From the NCBI GenBank assembly GCA_024692905.1, contig JAILLY010000041.1, positions 1-62,587 of the forward strand: DNA of 62,587 nucleotides, in the 5' to 3' direction. Each line of letters opens with the position of its first letter. Position 1 is the first letter of the stretch. Positions 1-8,227 of this stretch are shown piece after piece. This DNA comes from Lachnospiraceae bacterium. GTDB lineage: Bacteria > Bacillota > Clostridia > Lachnospirales > Lachnospiraceae. The position numbers and the translations under genes are program-made. The notes under the pieces were generated by a model that did not search any database, was not told the origin of the DNA, and saw nothing but the letters and a program-made list of their open reading frames with translations.

Positions 1-852
1 ATCGCAGGGCACACGGAAGAACCCGCCCATATCTATCGCCCTTGCGCATTCCTCATTCGTAAGCAGCGTCTCATACATCTTCTCGCCGTGACGGATGCCT
101 ATGACTTTGACTTCATTATCCGCATTGAAGAGTTCCTTTACTGCCTGAGCCAGCACCTCTATGGTGCAGGCCGGTGCCTTCTGGACCATGATGTCCCCGG
201 CATGGGCGTTTTCAAATGCGAATATCACGAGTTCAACGGCTTCCTCAAGGCTCATGATGAACCTTGTCATCGACGGCTCCGTGACCGTAAGCGGCCTGCC
301 TTCCTTTATCTGCTCGATAAAAAGAGGGATTACCGATCCGCGCGAACACATGACGTTTCCGTACCTTGTACCGCATATCAGGGTCCTGTCGGGATCTACC
401 GTCCTTGACTTTGCAACGAACACCTTCTCCATCATCGCCTTGCTCGTACCCATCGCGTTCACGGGATATGCCGCCTTATCCGTAGATAAGCATATAACCT
501 TCCTTACTCCCGCTTCGATGGCTGCGGTAAGGACGTTATCCGTTCCAAGGACATTGGTACGGACCGCTTCCATAGGGAAGAATTCACAAGAGGGCACCTG
601 TTTTAAGGCGGCGGCATGGAAGATGTAATCCACCCCGTGCATCGCATCCCTTACGCTCTGGATATCGCGCACGTTCCCGATATAATATTTTATCTTGGGA
701 TCGTTATAGAGATGGCGCATGTCATCCTGTTTCTTTTCATCCCTTGAAAAGATCCTGATCTCCTTTATATCGGTCTTTAAGAACCGGTTGAGCACGGCGT
801 TTCCGAAGGATCCCGTTCCGCCCGTTATAAGTAATGTTTTGTCCTTAAACAT
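1..852 (-). CDS. fnlA: UDP-N-acetylglucosamine 4,6-dehydratase FnlA/CapE type (3' end cut by window edge)
   Basis: Read by translating the minus strand; 284 codons are present without a stop and the C-terminus lies beyond the left edge (family about 345 aa). The protein begins MFKDKTLLITGGTGSFGNAV, a Rossmann NAD(P)-binding loop, and carries the sugar-nucleotide dehydratase features HAAALKQVPSCEF, LSTDKAAYP and RHGEKMYETLL. These match the FnlA/WbjB/CapE family, which converts UDP-GlcNAc to a 4-keto-6-deoxy intermediate on the way to UDP-L-FucNAc. The ATG at 852 follows a GAGGTGAAAG ribosome site that overlaps the stop of the preceding gene. It is the last visible gene of the 5445-to-1 operon; fnlB and fnlC partners would be expected to the left. 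The neighbouring WbuB-like GT4 is a usual companion of FucNAc pathways. Confidence 0.93.
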   Translation of the reverse strand, partial: MFKDKTLLITGGTGSFGNAVLNRFLKTDIKEIRIFSRDEKKQDDMRHLYNDPKIKYYIGNVRDIQSVRDAMHGVDYIFHAAALKQVPSCEFFPMEAVRTNVLGTDNVLTAAIEAGVRKVICLSTDKAAYPVNAMGTSKAMMEKVFVAKSRTVDPDRTLICGTRYGNVMCSRGSVIPLFIEQIKEGRPLTVTEPSMTRFIMSLEEAVELVIFAFENAHAGDIMVQKAPACTIEVLAQAVKELFNADNEVKVIGIRHGEKMYETLLTNEECARAIDMGGFFRVPCD

Positions 853-860
853 CTTTCACC

Positions 861-2054
861 TCATATGCCGTATTTTTCTATAAGTTCAACGCTCCGGGAA
901 ACGTCGAAATTATCCTCTAAATATCTTCGTCCGTTCATTCCGAACGTCCTGCGCTTATCTTCATCCGTAAGTTCTTCTATACATTTCCAGAACCCCGGGA
1001 CATCATCCGAGCGGCACCACAGACCGCACCTTGCTTCTTTCGTGATAAGCTCCTTTATATCGGTGTTTTCATCAGTGCATCCTATCACAGGCTTACCCAT
1101 CTCCATGTAGGACAGTATCCTTGAAGGGTAATTCGGTATCGTAAACCTCACATCAAGGGATACGATGCCGATATCGCATGTACTCATCAGCCTGTTATAT
1201 TCCTCGACCGGCATCTGATCGATAAACCTTGCATTCTCCCGCCCGTCGCATATCTTTCTTACGGTTTCCGCCTCACTTCCGTTTCCGGCAAAAATGAATT
1301 CAACCTTATCATATACGGGCGATCCTTCATACCTTATCACATCCATAAGGAATCCGGTCGCCTGCGGCTTTCCGAGATTGCCTCCGAACACAAGCTTAAG
1401 CTTATCATTTCCCGGGCCGAATGCTCCCCCGGCATCATACCCTTTTGGTTCCTCACTGCTTACCTTTACGGTATTCGGGAACAGTATCACCTTATCGTCG
1501 GGTATGCCGGGATTATGTTTCTTAAGGTATCTTACGTTCCCGTTCGACATACATCCGATAATGTCCGACAGATCGTACAGTTCCTTCTCCTTACGCCTGA
1601 AGTATGCGTGTATGATACCGCCTTTTTTGAACAGTCCTATATCTACCGCATTTTGTGGAAAAATATCCTTAAGCATAAGAAAAGCCCTGCATCCGTAGGT
1701 CTTCTTACAATACCGGACCACGTTTGCAAAGGTTACGGGGGGCGTTGCATACAATACAAGGTCAAACTTCTCATCCGCAAGCTTACCGGCGATCGCCGCC
1801 TTGAGCCCGGGTTCGAGTTTAAGTGTGTTTATTCCCTTTTTGATAAATCCGACACCGAACATCTCACCCGTGGGGACCTTAAGCATCCTTGCTCCGCACT
1901 CACTTGTAAGTGTGCTGCTTCCTTCCCCGGCACGGCCCGCGGCATAAACCACGGTAACATTATGCCCTTTTGAGATCAGGGCGTTTATTAAGTCCGGATA
2001 GATTCCGGGACGGGTAAGATCCGGTTTTCTGAGCGTCAAATATATTATGTTCAT
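861..2054 (-). CDS. glycosyltransferase family 4 (WbuB-like)
   Basis: A 397-residue GT-B glycosyltransferase. The N-terminal half has the acceptor-domain start MNIIYLTLRKPDL and the WbuB-like stretch MLKDIFPQNAVDIG followed by YDLSDIIGCMSNGNVRYL; the C-terminal half has the nucleotide-sugar binding region (LVFGGNLGKPQ, then MSTCDIGIVSLD and PSRILSYMEMGKPVIG). It should transfer a sugar from an NDP donor to a lipid-linked oligosaccharide at the inner face of the membrane. The start overlaps the stop of the HAD gene by one base (TAATG), so translation is probably coupled. Beside FnlA, the donor could be UDP-FucNAc or a related sugar, but that is inference. No odd features. Confidence 0.88.
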   Translation of the reverse strand: MNIIYLTLRKPDLTRPGIYPDLINALISKGHNVTVVYAAGRAGEGSSTLTSECGARMLKVPTGEMFGVGFIKKGINTLKLEPGLKAAIAGKLADEKFDLVLYATPPVTFANVVRYCKKTYGCRAFLMLKDIFPQNAVDIGLFKKGGIIHAYFRRKEKELYDLSDIIGCMSNGNVRYLKKHNPGIPDDKVILFPNTVKVSSEEPKGYDAGGAFGPGNDKLKLVFGGNLGKPQATGFLMDVIRYEGSPVYDKVEFIFAGNGSEAETVRKICDGRENARFIDQMPVEEYNRLMSTCDIGIVSLDVRFTIPNYPSRILSYMEMGKPVIGCTDENTDIKELITKEARCGLWCRSDDVPGFWKCIEELTDEDKRRTFGMNGRRYLEDNFDVSRSVELIEKYGI

Positions 2055-2734
2055 TATCTTATCATCTTAAGAAGATCGTTGAGTGAATGGATCCTCGCTG
2101 TCTCCCTGTATCCTTCACGATACGGGGTGTCGGCATAAATGCCGCCTTCGCGTATTATCCTGACCGTCATGATCGGAAGATCGCGCCCGATGAAGAAGTC
2201 CTTGTCGGGATTATCGCCCACATATATCATATCCTGCCAATCACTCATAAATGCTTCCTTCATCATGACAAAAGGCCTTGGATCGGGCTTCCAGTAATCA
2301 CGCCCGAGTTCATCGGTGATTATGATCTTGTCAAACAGCTTTTTGCCGTTGACTCCGAGCACTGTAAGCTTCTTTCGCTGTGTGACCGCGTAACCGTCAG
2401 ACAGAAGGCCGAGCTTTAACCCCTTATCCTTGAGTGCGTATAACGCAGGCTTAACATCGGGATAAAAATGCACATCCGGGACATGTTCTCTGTACACACC
2501 GACAAGCTCCGATATTTCATTGTCCTTGTAGCTGATATCATGCGCACTCAGCAGCCGGTTGAATACAAATCCCGGATCTTCAAGATACAGATCGTAGAGC
2601 TGCCTTGCGGTCATCCTTTCGTCCCATCCGTACATATCGCGAAGGAACCGGGCAACGGCCCTGTAACCGCTCCGTATGTATTCGTCTTCCGATATCAGCG
2701 TATCATCGAGATCAAATAATACTGCCTTCTTCAT
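2054..2734 (-). CDS. HAD-superfamily hydrolase
   Basis: A 226-residue HAD phosphatase: motif I is FDLDDTLI near residue 7 (nucleophile Asp), motif II is LLSDGY near 115, motif III/IV includes WKPDPRPF and IYVGDNPDKDF near 165. The helical cap (about residues 20-85) places it in the class I subgroup that removes phosphate from small metabolites. It overlaps the ATP-grasp gene by 23 bases upstream and the GT4 by one base downstream. ATP-grasp plus HAD pairs recur in polysaccharide clusters of Firmicutes and Bacteroidetes, where they are thought to act together on a sugar substituent; the substrate here is not known. Confidence 0.85.
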   Translation of the reverse strand: MKKAVLFDLDDTLISEDEYIRSGYRAVARFLRDMYGWDERMTARQLYDLYLEDPGFVFNRLLSAHDISYKDNEISELVGVYREHVPDVHFYPDVKPALYALKDKGLKLGLLSDGYAVTQRKKLTVLGVNGKKLFDKIIITDELGRDYWKPDPRPFVMMKEAFMSDWQDMIYVGDNPDKDFFIGRDLPIMTVRIIREGGIYADTPYREGYRETARIHSLNDLLKMIR

Positions 2735-3713
2735 ACTCGGGTACCATATCCTCGTTTAACATAATGCTTCTGTCAAACCGCAGGAAAGTCACATTATCCC
2801 TGTAGTCCTCATTATATGTTAAAACCTCGCCCCTAAGGAGCCGGTACAGATTCTCGCAGGAATCCGCGCCGGCCATTATTGACATCGGCGCACCGCCTCC
2901 AAAGCGTGGATTGATCTCGATATACTCGATACCTCTGTGTGTTTTACGGCATTGTACCGTGATGTGTCCGACCGGCTTAAGTTCATTCATAAGCCGCGTC
3001 ACATCCTTCATGATCTCCGTATCCTTTACGATACGCCCCTTTGCGATCTCTCCGCTCCGCGTCGCGATCCTGAGTCTCGGGACCATGGTGATGATGTTTG
3101 AACCAAAGTCAAGGAATACATCTATCGTATATTCCTCACCCTCCATGTAATCCTGCACCATCGGATTGCCTACCAGCTTAAGGATCGCGTCAAGTTCCTC
3201 TTTCGATCCCGCCTTATAGGTATCAATACTGGAGCTTCCGTCAAAGGGTTTTACAAACAGCGGAAACTTAAGTTCTCCGTTCTTAAGCTCCTCCTCAGTA
3301 TAAAGATGCGGCACAAGGAAACCATGTTCCTCCATATACCGCTGGGTGTTGATCTTGTTCCTGCATACATTAATGACCGATATATCGGACACTAACAGTT
3401 TCGCCCGCGTCCTATCTTCGATCAGGGCCTTGTTCTCCGCAAGCAGTATGAGTTCCGTATCTATCGTCGGAACTATCAAGGATATATCCTCTTCATTGCA
3501 GACGTCTGTTACCGCTTCAACGTATCTTCCGGAATCAATTCGGGGTACGAGCCGGTACCTGTCGGCAAAATACAGGGCGGGAGCGGTTTCGGAACAGTCA
3601 ACCGCAACAACGCTGCCGGATATGTTAAGCCTTTTGGCAGCGCGTTTGAAACAGTCTATCAGTTCGACTCTCCTGCCTGCACTGAGCACAAGCACATTGA
3701 TAGCACCCATCAT
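2712..3713 (-). CDS. ATP-grasp domain protein
   Basis: A 333-residue protein with a pre-ATP-grasp Rossmann-like N-terminus (INVLVLSAGRRVELIDCFK) and an ATP-grasp fold similar to carbamoyl-phosphate synthase large-subunit domains: FPLFVKPFDGSSSIDTYK binds ATP and the C-terminal IEINPRFGGGAPMS carries metal/ATP ligands. Such enzymes ligate a carboxylate to an amine through an acyl phosphate; in glycan loci they may add an amino acid to a sugar. The start ATG (3713) overlaps the stop of the sugar transferase gene by four bases (ATGA) behind a GGGAGAAGA site. Substrates cannot be read from sequence. Confidence 0.86.
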   Translation of the reverse strand: MMGAINVLVLSAGRRVELIDCFKRAAKRLNISGSVVAVDCSETAPALYFADRYRLVPRIDSGRYVEAVTDVCNEEDISLIVPTIDTELILLAENKALIEDRTRAKLLVSDISVINVCRNKINTQRYMEEHGFLVPHLYTEEELKNGELKFPLFVKPFDGSSSIDTYKAGSKEELDAILKLVGNPMVQDYMEGEEYTIDVFLDFGSNIITMVPRLRIATRSGEIAKGRIVKDTEIMKDVTRLMNELKPVGHITVQCRKTHRGIEYIEINPRFGGGAPMSIMAGADSCENLYRLLRGEVLTYNEDYRDNVTFLRFDRSIMLNEDMVPEYEEGSII

Positions 3714-4318
3714 TCTTCTCCCTTAAAGAAATCCATGGTAGCGGATCCCTCAGGACTGATTCCCTCCCTTTTTAATACATTGACTGCCGTCATGAACAGG
3801 ATCTTTATATCCATAAGGAATGACACCTTTTCGGTGTATTCCACATCATACTCAAACTTCTGCGGCCAGGTCAGCGTATTCCTTCCGTTAACCTGTGCCC
3901 ATCCCGTAAGTCCGGGCCGTACATCATGGCGATGTCTCTGCCTCTCGTTATACAGCGGAAGATACTGCACAAGAAGCGGCCTTGGGCCTACCAGTGACAT
4001 ATCTCCCTTCAGGATGCAGAACAATTCGGGAAGCTCATCGAGGCTCGTTGACCTTAACTTCCTTCCAAACGGTGTAAGCCTCGCTTCGTCCGGAAGCAAT
4101 TCTCCGTTTTCATCCCTTTCGTCCGTCATGGAACGGAACTTATACATATGGAATATCTTCCCGTCCTTACCCGGCCTGTCCTGATGAAACAGCACCGGAC
4201 TGCCGAGCTTAAAGCGGACCAGTATAAAAAGAACGATATATACCGGTGACAGGACCGCTATCGCTGTCAGCGATATCACGATATCCAGTATGCGTTTAAT
4301 GTACTTCCTGTATATCAT
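3710..4318 (-). CDS. short monotopic sugar-phosphate transferase (PglC/EpsL-like)
   Basis: An initiating phosphoglycosyl transferase that moves a sugar-1-phosphate from a UDP-sugar to undecaprenyl phosphate. At 202 residues it is the minimal PglC-type form: one N-terminal hydrophobic re-entrant helix (ILDIVISLTAIAVLSPVYIVLFILV), then the catalytic region with FRSMTDERDENG, RSTSLDELPELFCILKGDM, SLVGPRP and RPGLTGWAQVNGR. I chose the ATG at 4318 rather than 4333 because it gives a four-base ATGA overlap with the preceding stop. With the PglE-like aminotransferase just upstream, the sugar may be a 4-amino/acetamido-6-deoxyhexose, as in the Campylobacter Pgl system; that is inference. A second, larger initiating transferase lies at 15130-16509. 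Confidence 0.9.
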   Translation of the reverse strand: MIYRKYIKRILDIVISLTAIAVLSPVYIVLFILVRFKLGSPVLFHQDRPGKDGKIFHMYKFRSMTDERDENGELLPDEARLTPFGRKLRSTSLDELPELFCILKGDMSLVGPRPLLVQYLPLYNERQRHRHDVRPGLTGWAQVNGRNTLTWPQKFEYDVEYTEKVSFLMDIKILFMTAVNVLKREGISPEGSATMDFFKGEE

Positions 4319-5445
4319 TTCGCACCCAGGCATCCCCTTACTATAGAGATGATCTTATCCATATCTTCCTTCGTATTCTTAATGTCGGAAGGAAGACACA
4401 GTCCCCTGTCAAATACCTTCTCGCAGTAGCACTCACTTCCCGCACATATCATATCCGCATCCTTATATACCGGCTGCATGTGCATCGGCTTCCATATAGG
4501 GCGGCTCTCTATATTTTCTTTTTCAAGTGCCGTCATTATATCCAAAGGACCGGCGGGAACCGACTCATCAAGCATCAGGCATGACAGCCAGTAATTGGGC
4601 TCGCTGCAATCCTCGTACGGGTTCATTCTGACGCCTTCGATATCGGAAAAAGCACTCCTGTAAGTCATATATATGTCCTTTTTAAGGGACACATGTTCGT
4701 CAAGATGCTTCATCTGGCCGCGTCCTATACCTGCAACCACATTGGACATCCTGTAATTATATCCTATCTCCTTATGCTCATAGTGCCGCTCGGGCTCTCT
4801 TGCCTGGGTTGATAAGAACCTTGCCTTCTTTATCGCCTCTTCATCCTTTGAATACAGCATTCCTCCGCCGGATGTTGTGATTATCTTGTTGCCGTTATAC
4901 GAAAGTATCCCGTAATCTCCGATCGTTCCGGTCTTACGGCCCTTATACAGCGCCCCGAGTGATTCTGCCGCATCCTCAATAAACGGAACTCCGTGTCTTA
5001 CACATATATCCTTGATATCATCCAGCCTGGCGGGAGTACCGTACAGATTGGCCGCTATAACGGCACGGGCATCCGGATACTTCTTAAATGCCTTCTCGAG
5101 CGCTTCGGGATCCATGTTCCAGGTATCCGGCTCAGAATCAATGAAAACAGGCCTTGCTCCTAAATATACGATCGGGTTTACCGTCGCCGCAAACGTCATC
5201 GAAACTCCGAATACGATATCATCCCTCTTTACTCCGGCAAGGATCAGGGCGAGATGTATCGCAGCCGTTCCGGAGGATAATGCAGCTGCATATCCCCCTC
5301 CGAGATAGGAAGCAGTTTCCTTTTCAAATTCATTAACATTCGGTCCCAGCGGCGCGACCCAGTTGGTATCAAAAGCCTCATGAACATATTCAAGTTCCTC
5401 TCCGTGCATCGTGGGTGAAGAGAGGTATATACGTTTGGTTTCCAT
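4315..5445 (-). CDS. DegT/DnrJ/EryC1 aminotransferase (PglE-like)
   Basis: A 376-residue PLP-dependent sugar aminotransferase. GTNWVAPLGP-like N-terminus (FDTNWVAPLGPNVNEFE), LSSGTAAIHLAL for phosphate binding, EDAAESLGA with the PLP-contacting Asp, and SYNGNKIITTSGGG with the Schiff-base lysine near residue 184 are all present. The beginning MxxKRIYLSSPTMHGEELEYV closely resembles PglE and related UDP-4-keto-6-deoxy-GlcNAc transaminases, which make UDP-4-amino-4,6-dideoxy sugars. First gene of the leftward operon; a GGAG site lies 9 bases before the ATG and a good promoter lies at 5486-5514. Confidence 0.9.
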   Translation of the reverse strand: METKRIYLSSPTMHGEELEYVHEAFDTNWVAPLGPNVNEFEKETASYLGGGYAAALSSGTAAIHLALILAGVKRDDIVFGVSMTFAATVNPIVYLGARPVFIDSEPDTWNMDPEALEKAFKKYPDARAVIAANLYGTPARLDDIKDICVRHGVPFIEDAAESLGALYKGRKTGTIGDYGILSYNGNKIITTSGGGMLYSKDEEAIKKARFLSTQAREPERHYEHKEIGYNYRMSNVVAGIGRGQMKHLDEHVSLKKDIYMTYRSAFSDIEGVRMNPYEDCSEPNYWLSCLMLDESVPAGPLDIMTALEKENIESRPIWKPMHMQPVYKDADMICAGSECYCEKVFDRGLCLPSDIKNTKEDMDKIISIVRGCLGAK

Positions 5446-5485
5446 TATCCGCTACTCCGTAATATATTTCGAACCATTATCTCTC

Positions 5486-5514
5486 ATTGTACCAAAAAAG
5501 GCGGATAATGGCAA
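5486..5514 (-). promoter_or_regulatory. sigma-A-type promoter of the 5445-to-1 operon, inside the upstream terminator
   Basis: On the minus strand TTGCCA (5509-5514) and TACAAT (5486-5491) are separated by exactly 17 bases. Initiation near 5479 would give a leader of about 34 bases before the ATG at 5445. The -35 box sits inside the hairpin that ends the preceding gene, so the transcript end of one unit and the start of the next are superimposed. Confidence 0.6.
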
Positions 5515-5532
5515 ATCTGCCATCATCCGCCT
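5494..5532 (-). terminator. intrinsic terminator of the 5549-6424 gene
   Basis: A 15-bp stem (5499-5513 with 5518-5532, one mismatch) and the 4-base loop AATC are followed on the minus strand by TTTTTT. It starts 16 bases after the stop codon of the coiled-coil gene. A textbook Rho-independent terminator. Confidence 0.9.
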
Positions 5533-5548
5533 CACTTCAGTCAGGGCA

Positions 5549-6424
5549 TTATACGTTGCTGGCCAAAGCCGGATCAACGTTCAGAACCTGCTCCATAAGT
5601 TTAAGCCTGTTATTCTCAACAGCTGTGTCAAGTGCATCTGATACTATTTCATCCTCTCTCCTGGCTCCCGCAAGTACGTTCATGTTTTCGATGAACTCTT
5701 CATCGTTAACCATTTCTTCGGTTATTATCTGCTTACGCGTCTCATCGGACGCCTCGGTACCTGCGTTAGTTTCTTCCCTGACTGCTTCGACCTGACGGTC
5801 CTCCTGTATCCTCTGCGCCTGTTTATCACCTGCTTCCTTATTAAGCGCGGTCACTTCCGATTGTCTGAGAGCCGCTTCCTTAACTCCGGATTCGCGGTCA
5901 CTCTCCATCGCTGCTGCTATCTCTTCGTTGTTCTCTTTTTCGGTCTTCTCATCTTCCCTGACCGCCTGCGCAGCTTCCTTCTTTTCGCCCCTTATCTCCT
6001 CACGGCGCTCAAGTTCCTTATCAAGCTGGTTGCTGCTTATATCGCCCTGCAGATAAAGCCTCTCAAGCTCGCTCTTTGAGTAGGCGATCAGCGATCCTTC
6101 TTCGGCTTTCTTCGCATCTTCCGAAGGAGCCTTCTGTGATGCTTCGGTCACGACCTTCTTTAAGACCATTCCCTCATTCACATTCTCAAGCCCTTCCCTG
6201 CTTGCCTTTGCAATATCTCCGTCGTTGCTTACACCGATCGTCTCGCGGCCTTCATCAACCTCGGGCTTATTCTGCGCAGGTTCGGGTTTATACGGTTCCT
6301 TTATCGCGGGCGCCTGCGCGCCGCTGCCAACTTTCTCGACGGACCTCTCAAGTTCCCTGTTATCAACCGGCTTTATCTCTCTGTATGCCGGAACAGTCAT
6401 TTCATTTACCGGATCTACCCTCAT
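5549..6424 (-). CDS. acidic coiled-coil protein of unknown function
   Basis: A 291-residue hydrophilic protein that I do not recognise. It has no signal peptide and no membrane segment. From about residue 85 on it is dominated by Glu, Lys, Arg, Ala and Gln with heptad-like spacing (LERLYLQGDISSNQLDKELERREEI and the stretch to about 240), suggesting long helices or coiled coil; the N-terminal third is Pro/Glu-rich and probably unfolded. The ATG at 6424 is chosen over an upstream in-frame ATG because AGGAGGTGACAG immediately precedes it. Monocistronic, with its own promoter and terminator, and flanked by polysaccharide genes on the left and the zinc-ribbon membrane trio on the right. No function can be assigned. 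Confidence 0.75.
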   Translation of the reverse strand: MRVDPVNEMTVPAYREIKPVDNRELERSVEKVGSGAQAPAIKEPYKPEPAQNKPEVDEGRETIGVSNDGDIAKASREGLENVNEGMVLKKVVTEASQKAPSEDAKKAEEGSLIAYSKSELERLYLQGDISSNQLDKELERREEIRGEKKEAAQAVREDEKTEKENNEEIAAAMESDRESGVKEAALRQSEVTALNKEAGDKQAQRIQEDRQVEAVREETNAGTEASDETRKQIITEEMVNDEEFIENMNVLAGARREDEIVSDALDTAVENNRLKLMEQVLNVDPALASNV

Positions 6425-6527
6425 ATCTGTCACCTCCTGTGATAACGATCGCCACAAGATATTGTGTGCATATCATTTATAAGTCAACATTTTGAATTGC
6501 GTCACATACACATCCATAGGTGACTTA

Positions 6528-6556
6528 ATTGTAGCATATTCCTGTAAAAATATCAA
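6528..6556 (-). promoter_or_regulatory. promoter of the coiled-coil gene
   Basis: Minus-strand TTGATA (6551-6556), 17-base spacer, TACAAT (6528-6533) preceded by TG (extended -10). Start would be near 6521, leaving a leader of about 97 bases. The leader contains the short inverted pair GTCAC/GTGAC (6501-6505 and 6520-6524), whose role is unknown. Confidence 0.55.
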
Positions 6557-6598
6557 TACAGGCCGGCTCATTAACTATACGAAAAATAGTGCAGCTGT

Positions 6599-6627
6599 TT
6601 GCCAATCCTTCCAAACTATGATAGATT
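6599..6627 (+). promoter_or_regulatory. promoter of the zinc-ribbon membrane trio
   Basis: TTGCCA (6599-6604), 17-base spacer ending in TGA, TAGATT (6622-6627). Predicted start near 6634, 18 bases before the ATG at 6652, which has a GGGAGAG ribosome site. Confidence 0.5.
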
Positions 6628-6651
6628 AAACCTTGTGACAAGGGAGAGATC

Positions 6652-7458
6652 ATGAGTAAAACACCATCGCAGACCGTATGCCCAAACTGCGGGGCCGAAA
6701 TTGAAAAGTCAGATCCGAAATGTCCTTTCTGCGGATTTATAAACGCAGAAGGTGCCGAGAAGAAATATATGGACCGGCTCTATGATATGCGCAACGATCT
6801 TGACTCTGTGGACGAGGAAGCGGCGCAGGGATACGAAAAGGGGTACGGCAGGATCGGCAGGATGATACTTATAACCCTTGCAATACTGATCATCGTCACC
6901 GGGACCGGGTACGTTATTTACAGGGCATCTCTTTATAAGGAACTGAGGCATGAGCCGGAAAAGAGCAGCGACATGCTAAAGGAGATGACCTGGAGGAAGG
7001 AAGCTTTCAAAGAATTCGACCGGCTCTATGAAGAAGGCGAATATAAAAAGCTGTGCGATGCAGTATTTTCTCCGGAAAACAAAGACCACAGCTCCTATGA
7101 ATGGGAACATTACCGGTTCGCAGAGATATATAACGACTATCTTATGACCATACGTGATCTAAAACGCATAGACAGGGAAGGCTGGTCGCAGTATGATGCC
7201 GGTGCTGTCTTCTACCGCTGCTGCCTATGTTACTATGATGATGTATATAAGAACGCATACGGCAACAGCCTGAGCGATGAGGATATCGAAAAACTCCGGC
7301 CGGCGATCGATTATATGAACGGAGTGCTGCATGACCGTCTTAACTTTACGGACGAAGACATGGCAGGTTTCAGGGACAGTATTGTCGGAAAATACCATAA
7401 TATAGAATATGATAAATGCGTGAAGACCGGCAGGGCACATATGGACCGGTTTAAATGA
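6652..7458 (+). CDS. zinc-ribbon single-pass membrane protein, first of three
   Basis: A 268-residue protein with an N-terminal zinc ribbon (CPNCGAEIEKSDPKCPFCG, residues 10-28; four cysteines in two CxxC pairs), a short charged linker, one transmembrane helix at about residues 72-92 (GRMILITLAILIIVTGTGYVIY) and an extracytoplasmic helical domain of about 170 residues rich in Tyr, Glu and Asp. The likely topology is zinc ribbon inside, domain outside. The outer domain includes FDRLYEEGEYKKLCDAVF, an arrangement echoed in the next two proteins. No family name recognised beyond the zinc ribbon. It starts a three-gene plus-strand unit surrounded by minus-strand polysaccharide genes. Confidence 0.85.
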   Translation: MSKTPSQTVCPNCGAEIEKSDPKCPFCGFINAEGAEKKYMDRLYDMRNDLDSVDEEAAQGYEKGYGRIGRMILITLAILIIVTGTGYVIYRASLYKELRHEPEKSSDMLKEMTWRKEAFKEFDRLYEEGEYKKLCDAVFSPENKDHSSYEWEHYRFAEIYNDYLMTIRDLKRIDREGWSQYDAGAVFYRCCLCYYDDVYKNAYGNSLSDEDIEKLRPAIDYMNGVLHDRLNFTDEDMAGFRDSIVGKYHNIEYDKCVKTGRAHMDRFK

Positions 7459-7474
7459 TCTTCGGAGCAAGCGG

Positions 7475-8227
7475 ATGAAATGTGAATCTTGCGGGCACAA
7501 TCTTTCATTAGAGGATAAGATATGCCCTTACTGCGGAAAAGAGAATAAATTTGCCAAAAAGCATAATAAAGATATGGCAAAGTTCGAAAAGGACTATAAC
7601 TCCGTTAAAAGCGAGGTCCTTGAAAACAGCAGGCGTTTTAACACTCTTACGGTGCGCATAACGATCATAGCCGTACTTATCGCACTGACTGCGGTCATGG
7701 CCGTGTGTATAGGCAACTCATTTGATATAAGATATGCAAGGGAACAGAAGATCATCAGCCGGAATTCGGCCGGATTCAGGGAAGAGATCTATAAATTCAT
7801 AGACGAGCGTGATTACTGCCGCCTGTATTTCTTCTACCGGACCAACCGTCTCGAGTACTCCGACAATTTCATGGATCTGTATATAACTTCCACTTCTTCA
7901 ACCTGCTATATCAGGCTTTTGGAAGGATTATACGACGTCATGTCCGAAGATTCATACACCACAGATGAGGAGGCAATGGAACATATAGCCTCCGCCATGG
8001 AAAGGATGCTTGAGATAAGGGATCCGAAGTCAGATTATGAACGGAAGAAATATTACACCAACGAAAAAGCGACAGCCTTTGTTAACGACCTCGTGACTCA
8101 TTCGGAGACGCTCCTTCGGGGATATTTTAACTTAAGCGAAGAGGATATAAAGGAATTCGAAACGATGAGTAAAGCACGAAAGCAGGTCATGTTGGAGGAG
8201 GGGCTTAAAAATGCCGAAAAAAAATAA
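7475..8227 (+). CDS. zinc-ribbon single-pass membrane protein, second of three
   Basis: A 250-residue protein with the same plan as its upstream neighbour: zinc ribbon CESCGHNLSLEDKICPYCG at residues 3-21, a Lys-rich linker, a transmembrane helix at about 63-85 (TIIAVLIALTAVMAVCIG) and an outer helical domain containing IYKFIDERDYCRLYFFYRTN, similar in pattern to the first protein. A GGAGCAAGCGG site precedes the ATG, 16 bases after the previous stop, and its 3' end overlaps the third gene by 17 bases. Paralogy with the neighbours is inferred from architecture, not from measured identity. Confidence 0.85.
   Translation: MKCESCGHNLSLEDKICPYCGKENKFAKKHNKDMAKFEKDYNSVKSEVLENSRRFNTLTVRITIIAVLIALTAVMAVCIGNSFDIRYAREQKIISRNSAGFREEIYKFIDERDYCRLYFFYRTNRLEYSDNFMDLYITSTSSTCYIRLLEGLYDVMSEDSYTTDEEAMEHIASAMERMLEIRDPKSDYERKKYYTNEKATAFVNDLVTHSETLLRGYFNLSEEDIKEFETMSKARKQVMLEEGLKNAEKK

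Noticed and set aside
161..628. A 155-codon plus-strand open frame at the left edge
   Set aside because: It lies antisense to fnlA, whose minus-strand product matches its family across the whole stretch; no ribosome site and no recognisable protein.
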